58,382 nt of DNA from Okeania sp. SIO2C9 (GCF_010672455.1 NZ_JAAHGO010000055.1:1-58382); one strand, 5' to 3'. Positions 41,456 through 51,491 are shown, numbered from the stretch's first letter. Notes: generated by a model from the sequence alone, not told the origin. Numbers and translations are program-made.

Positions 41456-41560
41456 ACAGGACTTACGCAAAGAAACCCCGTTTCTACGATAAACCATTAT
41501 TTTTAACAATAGACATTTACCAGAAACCGGGTTTCTGGGTTCCTCCTGCGTAAGTCCTGT
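41456..41560. repeat. MITE of the GGACTTACGC family
   Basis: ACAGGACTTACGCA at 41456-41469 is the inverse of TGCGTAAGTCCTGT at 41547-41560 (14 bp perfect). The 105-bp interior contains a second nested inverted pair (GAAACCCCGTTTC and GAAACCGGGTTTC types). ATT flanks it on both sides. The same ends occur at 17599-17962 and 56125-56214. Confidence 0.8.
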
Positions 41561-41583
41561 ATTAGTTAAAGCAAGATTCAACC

Positions 41584-41883
41584 TTAACTATTTTCCGATT
41601 CTTCTACTTCCTCTTCACCAGAGAATAAAAGACGAATACCCATAATTGCAAATCCAATTGCAGCCGTAATTTTTACTATATTTGTTGGTAAAATTTCTGC
41701 TACTCCTTGCCCTACTAAAACTCCTAAAAAGCTAGTTAATAATAGAGCAGTTGCAGTACCAAAAAATACTGCCTGGGGAAATTTTGAAGACCCACCAAGG
41801 GCGATCGCTGCTAATTGACTTTTATCTCCTAATTCGGATAAAAAAACTGCGATAAAACTTAAACCTAAAAGTTGCCAATCCAT
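41584..41883 (-). CDS. Half-size GDT1/TMEM165 family protein (putative Mn export)
   Basis: A 99-residue membrane protein with three helices and the family motif ELGDKSQLAAIALGG near the start. Full-length GDT1/UPF0016 proteins carry two such motifs; this is a one-motif half. A second half-protein lies 380 bases upstream on the same strand (42264-42719), so the two probably form a heterodimer. Cyanobacterial homologues (Mnx in Synechocystis, and paired hemi-exchangers in Anabaena as I recall) export manganese and prevent its toxicity. The Mn function here is inferred. Confidence 0.85.
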   Translation of the reverse strand: MDWQLLGLSFIAVFLSELGDKSQLAAIALGGSSKFPQAVFFGTATALLLTSFLGVLVGQGVAEILPTNIVKITAAIGFAIMGIRLLFSGEEEVEESENS

Positions 41884-41900
41884 AGTTAGTTAATAAGTGA

Positions 41901-41931
41901 GAAGGAAGAAGGAAGAAGGAAGAAGGAAGAA
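41901..41931. repeat. Heptanucleotide tandem repeat (GAAGGAA)n
   Basis: About 4.4 copies of the 7-base unit GAAGGAA starting 17 bases past the start codon of the downstream GDT1 half, on its 5' side. Confidence 0.85.
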
Positions 41932-42227
41932 AAATATTTATATAAGAGGAATGAGGAATTCTGAAAAGTTTTTTGATACAGAATTTTGCCCCCCTAGCCC
42001 CCCAACTTTGGGGGAACAAGAGTCAATTTGCTTGCTCTAGTCCCCCAAGATTGGGGGATGCGCGGGGGCTTGGATTTAGCATAAGGGAGTTCTCAGACAA
42101 CCTCTAAAGTCAAGCTTTTATCAAGAAAGAATTCAGAATTTAATTTTATAAGTAGGAAGATGTATCTCTTGTTTCTAATGAAGAATAATAATTTACTTTA
42201 AATCTCTTAACTCCCATATTCTTAATT

Positions 42228-42260
<33 letters not shown>

Positions 42261-42263
42261 TTC

Positions 42264-42719
42264 TCAACCAGGAAAATTTTCATAAAATACCTCTATTATT
42301 AAAGTTAAAGATATTAGTAATAAAATAATTCCTGCTGCTCTTTCTACAGTCTTAGGAGAGAGGCGACTAGCTAACCATTGACCCAACAAAACTCCTAACA
42401 AACTGGTAGTTACTAATGCACTACCTGCACCTAAAAATACTATCCAAGGAGACTGAGATTCGGCAGTCATTAAAAGAGTCGTAATCTGAGTTTTATCGCC
42501 AATTTCTGCTAAAAATATTGTGACAAAAGTAGAAGCAAATACTTTCCATGCTCCTGTTTTTTGTATTTTCGCTTCTTGTTGTTCTGATTGAGAATTTTTG
42601 AGGGGTAAAAGCTCACCCGTTTCTGACCTAACTTGTAAAGGTAAGACCTCAGAAAAATCTTTTTCTTCTAAATTTATTTTAGGTTGAGGTGTATTTTCAC
42701 TGAAAGATTTCACAGGCAA
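42264..42719 (-). CDS. Half-size GDT1/TMEM165 family protein with N-terminal extension
   Basis: The 151-residue protein has a polar extension of about 55 residues, then three helices with the motif FLAEIGDKTQITTLLMTAES. It is the partner half of the protein at 41584-41883; together they supply the two E-x-G-D-K-(S/T) motifs of a complete cation exchanger. The extension is Glu/Gln-rich and looks disordered. Likely substrate is Mn2+ or Ca2+ across a membrane, by family. Confidence 0.85.
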   Translation of the reverse strand: MPVKSFSENTPQPKINLEEKDFSEVLPLQVRSETGELLPLKNSQSEQQEAKIQKTGAWKVFASTFVTIFLAEIGDKTQITTLLMTAESQSPWIVFLGAGSALVTTSLLGVLLGQWLASRLSPKTVERAAGIILLLISLTLIIEVFYENFPG

Positions 42720-42807
42720 ATTTACTAAATAACTGAATATATGTAGATTCTTTAAATTTTCTTTATTGTTTCAGATAATTATGTTATTTGTCAACCACTC
42801 TACTTTC

Positions 42808-43176
42808 TTATCTCTGGAAACCTGAATTAATACCCACTGCATGATTAAAGCGCAACATTTCTAGACTACGATCGCCGTACATATCTCCAATGTGCTGCTG
42901 ACAACAGTCAATGGCAAATTCATTGAGTTCTTCTGGTTCAATACCGTAAAATTCTCTAAAGGTATCTGCTTGGACTCGACAAAAACGGGGCCTTTCAGGG
43001 TAAATACGGCATTCTCGCGTTAAACTATCGTAATTAATACACCATCCATCTGCTCCTACTAAACTCATATAATGCTTTAGCTCTTCTGAAGATAAATATT
43101 CTTCTAATTCTGGACGCTCTGTTGGGTCTAAGTAACAACAAGCACCACAATTTTTTATACAATGCCAACTAGCCAT
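42808..43176 (-). CDS. YkgJ-type Cys-cluster protein
   Basis: The 122-residue protein starts MASWHCIKNCGACCYLDPTE and later has CRIYPERPRFCRV and DCCQQH, the Cys arrangement of the YkgJ/UPF0153 family, thought to bind zinc or an iron-sulfur cluster. The molecular function is not established. The ATG at 43176 follows an A/T-rich leader without a clear Shine-Dalgarno. It is the next minus-strand gene upstream of the GDT1 pair, separated by 88 bases, and could be in one transcript with it. Confidence 0.85.
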   Translation of the reverse strand: MASWHCIKNCGACCYLDPTERPELEEYLSSEELKHYMSLVGADGWCINYDSLTRECRIYPERPRFCRVQADTFREFYGIEPEELNEFAIDCCQQHIGDMYGDRSLEMLRFNHAVGINSGFQR

Positions 43177-43334
43177 TTTTTTTTAGCCAATAGTTATTGA
43201 TTAACGGCCTTCTGATTGTAGCAGACTAAATTATTGAGTTTTGTAAAGTATCTTAAATTAAACTAGCGATGGCTTGGTAGAATAAAGAACGGTTTTTCAG
43301 CTCAATATATATTTGATTTATACTTAGGGGGAAT

Positions 43335-43466
43335 ATGGGGTTTTTAACTGATTTGTTCAGCAACATTAACTTTGAAACTATTGCCCAGTTAACAATGTTG
43401 GCCATGGTTGTAATTGCTGGCCCTGTAGTTATTGTGCTACTGGCACTTCGGGGCGGCGATTTGTAA
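43335..43466 (+). CDS. psb30: Photosystem II protein Psb30 (Ycf12)
   Basis: A 43-residue one-helix protein, MGFLTDLFSNINFETIAQLT then a hydrophobic helix with AGPVVIVLLALRGGDL. The FSNINFE.IAQLTM and AGP...LLA.R.G.L segments match Psb30/Ycf12 of cyanobacteria. Psb30 sits at the edge of the photosystem II core in the thylakoid membrane near cytochrome b559 and stabilises the complex. A purine-rich AGGGGG lies about seven bases before the ATG. It is alone on the plus strand between minus-strand genes. Confidence 0.93.
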   Translation: MGFLTDLFSNINFETIAQLTMLAMVVIAGPVVIVLLALRGGDL

Positions 43467-43937
43467 TACCGTTTCACGGAAGTCAGAAGTCAATTGTTTG
43501 GGGTTATAAGACACGGAGTGGCGTGTCGAAGACTATCCATAAGCAATTAGACCTTCTGCCTTTCCTATATCCCAACATAAGAGATAATATACTAATAGAA
43601 GTAAGAACAAGGTTTGTCCCAATGAACCAATGCTTGTAGGGGTGGAATTCCTGTGCTCAGGAAACAAGTAGGACGTATTGTCGCTACCAAGACCAAGGCA
43701 ACAGACAAGCAGGCAGCAAAGATAGGGATTTATAGCTCGCTCCTTGAGTAAAACCACTCTGAAAAGATTAATCATAAAAAGTAAGCGTAAAGCATATGGT
43801 ATTAATTATCAGTATGTTAGAGCGTCTAGGTGGTATATGAGCTGCCACCACCGAATTGTCGGTGACAGTTAAGTGTGAAACGTGGAGAATCTTGGTTTTA
43901 ACCCGATTCAAAACATCAGCTTAGAATCTCTCGTGTT
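43467..43937. other. Spacer with dispersed repeat words
   Basis: No gene is supported. It starts with a copy (about 43500-43535) of a repeat shared with 31690-31725 (GGGGTTATAAGACAC, AGTGGCG, GAAGAC). The rest includes GC-richer sequence that may be an old insertion-sequence end, which I could not assign. Confidence 0.5.
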
Positions 43938-44636
43938 TTAACCGAGAGAGAAGTCAATTTCTCCAAATCGATAACCTTTTCGATAAACAGTATAAATGAG
44001 CGGTAACTCTCCATTTACTTCTATTTTTCGTCGCAATAAACGTACTTGTGCTGCTAAAACGTTACTGCTTGGTTTTTCTCCTTCTCCCCACAAATATTCA
44101 TAGATTTGCTGATGAGTTAGAAGTTGACCGGGGTGAGCCATAAAATATGCCAGCAATTTACATTCTTTTTCTGATAAATTAATTATATGTCCACCGCGAT
44201 AAGCTACTTGATTTTCTATGTCTAGCTCTAAATCTGCTACTTGTAAATGTTGCTCAGTTGTTCTTGTTTCAATGTTTTGGGGACGACGTAATAATGCCCG
44301 AACTCTTGCTAATAACTCTCGCAACTCAAAAGGTTTAACTAAATAATCATCTGCTCCAGCATCTAATCCAGTAACGCGATCGTCTACTGTATCTTTGGCA
44401 GTAAGAAATAAAACAGGTGTATTGTCGTGGTGCGATCGTAACTCCTGACAAATTTCCAATCCTGTTTTGTGAGGTAACATCCAATCTAAAATCAGCAAAT
44501 CATAGTTACCCTGACTTGCCATCTGACCACCAATTTTTCCATTATCAGCAACATCAACACTATACCCCTCTCGCTTCAAAGCACGACTTAGAGGAGAAGT
44601 TAACTCCGGTTCATCATCCACTAAAAGAATTTGCAT
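43938..44636 (-). CDS. OmpR-type response regulator
   Basis: The protein of about 232 residues (from the ATG at 44636; a TTG at 44651 is possible) has a receiver domain (QILLVDDEPELTSPLSRALK, phospho-Asp in LLILDWMLPHKTG, Lys in YLVKPFEL) and a winged-helix DNA-binding domain (LSEKECKLLAYFMAHPGQLL, YRKGYRFGE). It resembles the RppA/ManR-like cyanobacterial subgroup. I chose the ATG because homologues start M-x-ILLVDDE. No histidine kinase adjoins it. It follows gst closely and may belong to a three-gene unit with the GNAT gene. Confidence 0.9.
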   Translation of the reverse strand: MQILLVDDEPELTSPLSRALKREGYSVDVADNGKIGGQMASQGNYDLLILDWMLPHKTGLEICQELRSHHDNTPVLFLTAKDTVDDRVTGLDAGADDYLVKPFELRELLARVRALLRRPQNIETRTTEQHLQVADLELDIENQVAYRGGHIINLSEKECKLLAYFMAHPGQLLTHQQIYEYLWGEGEKPSSNVLAAQVRLLRRKIEVNGELPLIYTVYRKGYRFGEIDFSLG

Positions 44637-44660
44637 TTCGATGAATGTCAAAATCGTCAG

Positions 44661-45314
44661 TTAAAATTTTGAATCAAAAATAGTTTCTGACTCAACTTCT
44701 GCTGCTGCTAACCATTCTTGCATATCAGCTAATGCCCAAACTGCTTCAGCATAAGCTTGTGCCACTGGTTCGAGTTTCACTTGATAAGTGGCAAAGCGAG
44801 AGACTACCGGAGCATACATAGCATCAGCAATTGTAAACTTACCAAATAGCATATCACCTTCTGCTCCAAATTTTTCGCGACACTCTCGCCACATTCTCCC
44901 GACCCTCTCAATTTCAGGTCTAACCTCTGGAATTATACCTACTTCTGGGTAACGACCTCGACAATCCATTGGCATATATTTGCGTAAATTTGGGAACCCT
45001 GCGTGCATTTCGGCACTAATTGCCCGCGCTACTGCTCGTGCTTCGCGGTCTTTTGGCCACAAAGAATTAGCAAATTTCTCCGCTACATATTCACAAATTG
45101 CTAGAGATTCCCATACCTTAATATCCCCGTCTAACAAAACTGGTATCAGACCAGTGGGAGAATATTTTAAAATTTCTTGGTGGGTAATATGTGTATCCAG
45201 AGGAATTTTAACTTCAGTAAATTTCACTCCTGCTTGTTTCATAGCTAACCATACTCGCAATGACCAAGAAGAATAATTTTTATTACCGATAACTAGAGCC
45301 AATTTACTCATCAT
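44661..45314 (-). CDS. Glutathione S-transferase family protein
   Basis: The 217-residue protein starts MMSKLALVIGNKNYSSWSLR, with the thioredoxin-like N-terminal domain (the SSWSLR segment holds the likely catalytic Ser) and a helical C-terminal domain with FGKFTIADAMYAPVVSRF, the N-capping/structural motif of GSTs. The TGLIPVLLDG segment provides the cis-Pro. The substrate is unknown. It lies 31 bases after the GNAT gene and 24 bases before the response regulator ATG, all on the minus strand, suggesting one transcript. Confidence 0.92.
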   Translation of the reverse strand: MMSKLALVIGNKNYSSWSLRVWLAMKQAGVKFTEVKIPLDTHITHQEILKYSPTGLIPVLLDGDIKVWESLAICEYVAEKFANSLWPKDREARAVARAISAEMHAGFPNLRKYMPMDCRGRYPEVGIIPEVRPEIERVGRMWRECREKFGAEGDMLFGKFTIADAMYAPVVSRFATYQVKLEPVAQAYAEAVWALADMQEWLAAAEVESETIFDSKF

Positions 45315-45345
45315 TTTTTCAAAATTTTATAAGTACAACATACAA

Positions 45346-45810
45346 CTAACTATTAGACTGATATTCTTTGCTTAAGATAGTATAGTATACCACGTTAGTC
45401 TGATAATAATTAGCCGGTTTTTCGTATTTCATTCCTATTTTTTCCATTACTCGTCGGGAGGCAATATTTTCGGGTTGAGCGACTACTACAATTTTCTCTA
45501 ACTTCAACTCTTCAAATCCGTATCTTAAACTTGCTTTTGCTGCTTCTGTTGCTAATCCTTGATAGCAATATTTAGGATTTAATAAATAGCCAAGCTCTAT
45601 TTCTGGAGTATTGTCGAGGAAACAAAGTCCGCAACGACCAATCATTTTATTATCTATTTTATGAACTACCGCCCACATTCCAAAATTATTTTTTTTCCAA
45701 CTCTTGATTATACTTAATATTCTTGTTTCTGTTTCTGCCCTAGTGAGGATGCCTTTTCCCACATACTTCATTACCTTTGGATTATGATACAGATTGTATA
45801 ATTCATCCAA
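45346..45810 (-). CDS. GNAT acetyltransferase (RimJ/RimL-like), start uncertain
   Basis: The frame contains a GNAT domain of about 155 residues: IDNKMIGRCGLCF, IELGYLLNPKYCYQGLATEA (acetyl-CoA loop) and EKIVVVAQPENIASRRVMEKIGM. The only in-frame start codon inside is a TTG at 45810, which would drop the usual N terminus. Upstream in the same frame is IETERLKLRQFIFDD, the normal RimJ/RimL start, preceded by ATG GCT TAA. It is therefore either translated from ATT or TTG, or recently disabled at codon 3. It heads the possible unit with gst and the response regulator. Confidence 0.7.
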   Translation of the reverse strand: MDELYNLYHNPKVMKYVGKGILTRAETETRILSIIKSWKKNNFGMWAVVHKIDNKMIGRCGLCFLDNTPEIELGYLLNPKYCYQGLATEAAKASLRYGFEELKLEKIVVVAQPENIASRRVMEKIGMKYEKPANYYQTNVVYYTILSKEYQSNS

Positions 45811-45964
45811 ATCATCAAAGATAAATTGTCTTAATTTTAATCTTTCTGTTTCAATTTAAGCCATGATAATTAGAATTATTTATGAGCCATTAATTGTGAA
45901 TATTTAGCTGATATGCTACCTTATAAAAACATCAGACTACCTACAGTTTAACTAAAAAAAATCC

Positions 45965-47797
45965 ATGAGAAGCATCTCACCGAAAACCCATAGAAATAAA
46001 GAGCGAAATAATAATAGTGAAACGGACTGGCAACTAATTAAAAGAATGATAGGCTACGGTCTAGGTCACAAAAAATTAGTAGTTACTTCACTAATATTAT
46101 TGTTACCATTATCAATTTCCAGCGCAATTCAACCACTATTAATCGGACAATCAATTTCTCTAATTTTAGGAGAAAAAACCTGGTTATTTCTCCAAAAAAT
46201 ATCATTATCTCAAGGATTGAATATTTTAGGATCTATATTAATGTTGACTATTATTATACGACTAATATTTCAATCTTTACAAGGCTTCTTAGTACAAAAA
46301 GTCGGACAACAAATTACTGCTGATATTAGAAATGACTTATTTAAGCACGTTCTTTCTTTAGGAGTTAGATTTTTTGATAGTACCCCTGTAGGAAAATTAA
46401 TCACTCGTCTTACTAGTGATGTGGAAGCTTTAGGAGATGTATTTTCCACAGGTGCTATTGGTATTGTGAGCGATTTATTTTCGATTTTAATAATTGCTAT
46501 TACTATGTTTAGTTTGCAATGGCAACTAGGTTTAATCCTGACATTAATGATGTTACCAGTCACAGCAATTATTATTTATTTTCAACAAAGATATCGGCAA
46601 GCTAATTATAAAGCCAGAGATGAACTTTCTGGTTTAAATGCTCAATTACAAGAAAATTTAATTGGTATAGGAGTAGTACAATTATTTCGCCGAGAAAAAT
46701 TTAACTCGGAGTTATTTAGAGCTAATAATATCCATTATGTTAAAGCACTAGATAAAACTATTTTTTATGACTCAGCTATTTCTGGTATTTTAGAATGGAT
46801 TTCTTTAGTTGCGATCGCTGCAGTATTATTCTTGGGAGGGCAATTTGTTTTAGGAGGAAATCTTGATTTTGGCACTTTATCTTCCTTCGTTTTATATGCT
46901 CAACGTTTATTCGATCCTCTGCGACAATTTGCTGAAAAATTTACAGCTATTCAAGCAGGTTTAACTGCAGTGGAACGTATTATTAATCTTCTCAATGAAG
47001 AAGTTGAAATTCTAGACCCAGAAGGAGAAATTAAAAAATTACCGACTCTTCAAGTTAACAATTCCAAAATTGGTGAAATTAGATTTGAAAATGTCTGGTT
47101 TGGCTATAAACCAAATGAATATGTTCTGAAAAATCTCAACTTTACTATTAAACCAGGGGAAAAGGTTGCTTTTGTTGGGCCTACTGGTGCAGGAAAAAGT
47201 TCTGTAATTCGCTTACTTTGTCGTTTATATGATGTCAATAAAGGCAGAATTTTAGTTGATGGAATTAATATTAAAGACTTACCTCAAGCAGAATTACGAA
47301 AACATATTGGCGTAATTTTACAAGATGGTTTTTTATTTGCTGGAGATGTGAAAAGTAATATTACTTTGGGAGAAGATTATTCATTAGAGGAGATTCAAAC
47401 CTCAGCAAAAAACACAAATATAGATAAATTTATTGCAGAATTACCCCAAGGATATAATACTCAACTCAGAGAAAGAGGAGCAAATCTTTCTGGTGGTCAA
47501 AAGCAGTTATTAGCATTTGCCCGTGCTGCTATTCGTAAACCTAGAATTTTGGTACTTGACGAAGCAACTGCTAGTTTAGATGTGGTAACAGAAGCTTTAA
47601 TTCAATCAGCATTAGAAAAACTTTTAGCACAAAGAACAGCTATTATTATTGCTCACCGACTTTCGACTATTAGAAATGTTAACCGGGTTTTTGTGTTGAA
47701 ACGAGGAGAGTTAATTGAATCTGGTACTCACGAAGAATTATTACAAAAAGAAGGTCTTTATGCTGGTTTGTATAAATTACAAATGTTAGGAACTTAA
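45965..47797 (+). CDS. ABC exporter, fused membrane and ATPase domains (MsbA-like)
   Basis: The 610-residue half-transporter has six transmembrane helices (about 40-330) followed by a nucleotide-binding domain with Walker A GPTGAGKSS, Q-loop ILQDGFLFAG, signature LSGGQKQ, Walker B ILVLDEATASLD and H-loop IIAHRLS. It works as a homodimer or heterodimer; no partner is adjacent. The substrate (lipid, drug or peptide) is not deducible. It is divergent from the GNAT-led minus-strand genes with about 150 bases between. Confidence 0.95.
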   Translation: MRSISPKTHRNKERNNNSETDWQLIKRMIGYGLGHKKLVVTSLILLLPLSISSAIQPLLIGQSISLILGEKTWLFLQKISLSQGLNILGSILMLTIIIRLIFQSLQGFLVQKVGQQITADIRNDLFKHVLSLGVRFFDSTPVGKLITRLTSDVEALGDVFSTGAIGIVSDLFSILIIAITMFSLQWQLGLILTLMMLPVTAIIIYFQQRYRQANYKARDELSGLNAQLQENLIGIGVVQLFRREKFNSELFRANNIHYVKALDKTIFYDSAISGILEWISLVAIAAVLFLGGQFVLGGNLDFGTLSSFVLYAQRLFDPLRQFAEKFTAIQAGLTAVERIINLLNEEVEILDPEGEIKKLPTLQVNNSKIGEIRFENVWFGYKPNEYVLKNLNFTIKPGEKVAFVGPTGAGKSSVIRLLCRLYDVNKGRILVDGINIKDLPQAELRKHIGVILQDGFLFAGDVKSNITLGEDYSLEEIQTSAKNTNIDKFIAELPQGYNTQLRERGANLSGGQKQLLAFARAAIRKPRILVLDEATASLDVVTEALIQSALEKLLAQRTAIIIAHRLSTIRNVNRVFVLKRGELIESGTHEELLQKEGLYAGLYKLQMLGT

Positions 47798-48425
47798 TTA
47801 GAGAAGTTCTCAGAAAGATAGAAAAGTATCCACTCAATTATGATGGGGTAGGCAATGATTATATAACTCACTTTGGGATCTATTTAAAATATAGGGGGAG
47901 TGTGGGGAGTGTAGGGTCTGGTCTGACCCTGCGCTGCAAACTTCACCCAAGACCCGCATCCTCCTTTTGGACTACACTCGCGCCCCATACCGTCGATTAT
48001 TAAAAAGCTACCTTTGTCAGGATGGGGTTATACCAGTTTGATAAAACTCAAGAAATGCGGTCAGCTTGACCGTTGATGCCTGTGGACGGAGTGCTGCCGA
48101 CAGTTCCGGTGGAAGTAGAAAGTAAACATTAAAATTTAACTTCTTATGAGGTTTTATGAAGCAGGACTACTGCCAAAAGCACATACCGCCTGCAAAGATA
48201 ACAAATGGGTTCTATAATTGCCAAGACCAACCAAAAGAATTGATAGAAGAGCGATCAAATATATCAGCTCAATCAATAATAAACGCAATATTATCAAAAT
48301 AATAGCTGATTCCCAGGCACTTTTTTCGACCCCAAAAAGGCACTTGTCTTTATATATCAATGCTTTTAGATTTAATCAGCAAGCCCTAATTAGACCTACC
48401 TACTACCGAAAACCTACGATATTCT
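47798..48425. other. Spacer, transposon debris suspected
   Basis: No confident gene. Near 48050-48120 the plus strand can be read as SRNAVSLTVDACGRSAADSS and a stop, which resembles the variable C-terminal tail of IS891/TnpB-type transposases, but nothing upstream confirms it. A 48-codon frame at 48156-48302 with GAGGT before its ATG is possible but unsupported. A G-rich run occurs near 47893. Confidence 0.35.
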
Positions 48426-51131
48426 TCAAAATCCATTACCAATTAAAATAAATGGTGCCCAATAATAAGGATGACTAAACTCACTATTAATCATAGTAAT
48501 TTGTGCTTTTTGGACTGCTTCACTTCTACTTGCACCATTCTTCAAAGCTGCATAAAAATCATTCATAAATTCATGGGTACCCTGGTCATCAACTCGCCAT
48601 AAAGTTGCCAAAGTTGCTGATGCACCAGCTTCTTGTATTTGATAACCAAAACCGAGAATTTCTACCCCATTTCCTAATTGTTTTCCAACACCTGTTTGAC
48701 AAGCGCTCAAAACTACTAATTCTACATTCTTTAAATTCCAATCTTTCACCTCTCGTAGGCTAGCTCGACTGCCATCTCCAAATAGTATAAAAGATTCTTC
48801 TGGATGACCATTCACAAAAGCAGAATGAGTGGCAAAATGTACAATATTATAGTTATCCATTTGTGATTCCATGGCTTTTTTAGTAAAAGCATTACCCAAT
48901 AATTTATTAGTTTTAGGAAACATCGTTGCTAGCTTTTCTACCTCTACTCCAGCAAAAGGTAATCCTTCAAAATCAAATTTTTTTTTGCCTACTTGAAAAT
49001 TATAAATTCCCTCTGTTAAAGCACCTGCTAACACTAGAGGATTAATCTCTGTTTTCGGAGTTAAATCCATTAAACTTGCGGCGGTAATATTATTGATGTT
49101 AAACTTCTCTACTAACCATTTTTCTCCATCATATAGTGCTGCTAAAGGAACATAACGTAGTTGACCATCAGGTGCATAAACAATAGTTTTAGTATTATTG
49201 ATTTTTAGGTGATATTCTATAGGTTTAATCAACCAATCGTAAAGTTTTGAAGCAGCTTCCATAACCCTTTGATCGGATTGATTATTATTTCCTCTAGATA
49301 ACAATTGAGCTTTATTTCTATTAATTAATCTCGTTCTTAATTTAAGGATAGCTTGATTAAATTCTTCCTTGGTTAATAAAACAGTGCGATGAACTGGCTC
49401 GGAATTAGCACTGACTAATATTAATTCTAAGCGGTCTTCTAAAAGTAATGGATATAAGACTACTGTATTTTGTTCTTGATGCTCTTGAAGTTCATACTTT
49501 AAGGAAAGTAACACATCTGAAGTAAGTTTTTGACTCTTAGCATTTTTATCTAATTCTGAGACAATTTTTGTTACTTCTTCACTATCAATAAAACCATGAA
49601 TACTAAGTAATTTTTCCCCAGAAAAATTATGATTATAAATCGGGTTACTGCCGACTTCATTCATTAGCTGAATATACCTCTCCCAGAACTTTTTTTCCAG
49701 TTCTAGCAGTGGAATTTCAGTAGATTTATTTTCATCAGCATCAGCTTTTAAGTTTCCCATATACTCAAATATCTCTTGTACCTTCAATAAATCTAGAATT
49801 TGATGTGCTTCTATGACGCGTTTTTCTTGAAGCAATAAATCAGCCAAAGCACGATATATTTCTGCAACACTCTCTATATAATATTTCTGCTGTTCTGCTG
49901 GTAATATTTTTAAATTTTTGCGAATAGTTTCAGTAATATTAACTGATTGTTTATAAAAGATTATTGCTAATTGAGGGTGATTTTTTCTTTCTAATAATCT
50001 ACCTATATTTGCCAGGGTCATTCTTTCTCCATCCTGGTTACCAAGTTGTCTATTAATAATTAAAGTATGAGTCAGAAATTGTAAAGCTTCTGGATGTCGA
50101 TCTGACTCCCTATGTACTATACCAATATTATGAAGTGTAGCTGCTTGACCTTCCTTGTCGCCTAATTCTTCCCGAATAACTAATGCTTCCTGATGAGATT
50201 CTAATGCCTGAGAATTTTTTCCCTGTTCTCGATAAATTACACCTATATTATCAAGAGTTGTAGCAATACCAAGACGGTCTAGGTTTTGCCGATGAATTGT
50301 CAAAGCTTGTTGATAAACTTCTAAGGCTTTTGGAAACTCTTTTAAGCAACGATAAACAGCACCAATATTATTTAAAATTGTAGCTTTTGTTGGGGGGTTA
50401 GTCTTTAAAACTTGCTGATAAAATTTGATGGCTTGTTCATATTGACCTAACTGGGAATAGATTAACCCAATATTACTTAAAATTGCACTAATATTTGCAT
50501 TATCTTTTTCCTGTTGAGCAATTTTTAAAGCCTCTTGATAAAACTCTAAAGACCGGAAATATTTACCTTGAGTATCGTAAATAATAGCAATTTCATTTAA
50601 AGTGCGACTAATAGCAGCACGATCGCCCAGTTGTTGACGCATTGCCAATGCTTGGTTTAATGATTCTAACGCTTGAGGATATTGACTAAGATGATGATAA
50701 ACTGTACCAATATTGTGTAGAGTGGCAGCAATTCGGTCTTGGTCTCCTAACTGTTGAGGAATTTCCAGTGCTTGCTGATAATACTCTAAAGCTTGCTGAT
50801 ACTTCTGCTGTTGCTTGTAAATAGTTGCTATGCTATAGAGGGTACTACTAATATTAAAGCGATCGTCCTGTTGATTACGAATTTTTAATACCTGTTGCAA
50901 AGTTTCTAAAGCTGCTTCTAATTCGCCATTTTGAAATTGCTGTGTACCTTTCTCATAAAGTTGTTGTGCTTCTATTTCTAAATTTTCTTGGGTGAGGCGA
51001 TCGCTATATTTTGTGGTGTGTTGTGCAATTGCTTTTGAATGTATTTGTATTTTCTCTGTTACTAGAAATGGACACAAAATCAGGAAAAATCCAGTACCGA
51101 TAATGAGTCTAAAATATTTCCAATTTCTCAT
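48426..51131 (-). CDS. TPR-CHAT domain protein
   Basis: The 901-residue protein has a signal anchor or signal peptide (FRLIIGTGFFLILCPFLVT, about 7-25), eight or more TPR units (about 50-420; typical unit AL..Y.QAL.I...LGD), a helical linker and a C-terminal CHAT domain (about 600-901). The catalytic dyad is intact: His769 in HFATHSAF and Cys811 in VVLSACQTGVG. CHAT proteins are caspase-clan proteases, often with TPRs, and are abundant in cyanobacteria; characterised ones include the separase-like and gasdermin/CRISPR-linked types. If the N terminus is a signal peptide, the protease domain faces the periplasm. It is a single gene. Confidence 0.9.
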   Translation of the reverse strand: MRNWKYFRLIIGTGFFLILCPFLVTEKIQIHSKAIAQHTTKYSDRLTQENLEIEAQQLYEKGTQQFQNGELEAALETLQQVLKIRNQQDDRFNISSTLYSIATIYKQQQKYQQALEYYQQALEIPQQLGDQDRIAATLHNIGTVYHHLSQYPQALESLNQALAMRQQLGDRAAISRTLNEIAIIYDTQGKYFRSLEFYQEALKIAQQEKDNANISAILSNIGLIYSQLGQYEQAIKFYQQVLKTNPPTKATILNNIGAVYRCLKEFPKALEVYQQALTIHRQNLDRLGIATTLDNIGVIYREQGKNSQALESHQEALVIREELGDKEGQAATLHNIGIVHRESDRHPEALQFLTHTLIINRQLGNQDGERMTLANIGRLLERKNHPQLAIIFYKQSVNITETIRKNLKILPAEQQKYYIESVAEIYRALADLLLQEKRVIEAHQILDLLKVQEIFEYMGNLKADADENKSTEIPLLELEKKFWERYIQLMNEVGSNPIYNHNFSGEKLLSIHGFIDSEEVTKIVSELDKNAKSQKLTSDVLLSLKYELQEHQEQNTVVLYPLLLEDRLELILVSANSEPVHRTVLLTKEEFNQAILKLRTRLINRNKAQLLSRGNNNQSDQRVMEAASKLYDWLIKPIEYHLKINNTKTIVYAPDGQLRYVPLAALYDGEKWLVEKFNINNITAASLMDLTPKTEINPLVLAGALTEGIYNFQVGKKKFDFEGLPFAGVEVEKLATMFPKTNKLLGNAFTKKAMESQMDNYNIVHFATHSAFVNGHPEESFILFGDGSRASLREVKDWNLKNVELVVLSACQTGVGKQLGNGVEILGFGYQIQEAGASATLATLWRVDDQGTHEFMNDFYAALKNGASRSEAVQKAQITMINSEFSHPYYWAPFILIGNGF

Positions 51132-51491
51132 TTTATATTCTTTGGGTGAATTTATTTGATATCTATAAACTCATTATAACTTCAACTATTTGCATAAATA
51201 TACTGGGAATTTCTTCTAGAAGCAATTTTCCACCTATACAATTATTATTAAAAATTCTTTTATTCATCTAGTTTTGAGGAAAAAATTAGCCCTCAAACAA
51301 CTTGAAATTTTATAGACTTGATAGCAAATACATGACTTTATAATGAAAACTAATTATCCACACATAATAAAGTTCTAAATATTCTTATGCAGTCTAGGAT
51401 TTGTTTCGGTCAATAATCTCAAATTTATATCAAAAATCACTGTTGATAATTAGTATATAACATACTAACTTCAAACTTATTATTTAACGAT
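51132..51491. other. Spacer, no gene seen
   Basis: AT-rich spacer between two minus-strand genes. It contains the upstream region of the TPR-CHAT gene. No hairpin or repeat stood out. Confidence 0.4.

Noticed and set aside
48156-48302. 48-codon plus-strand frame with GAGGT before ATG
   Set aside because: Protein-like but without family support, and surrounding sequence looks like transposon debris.
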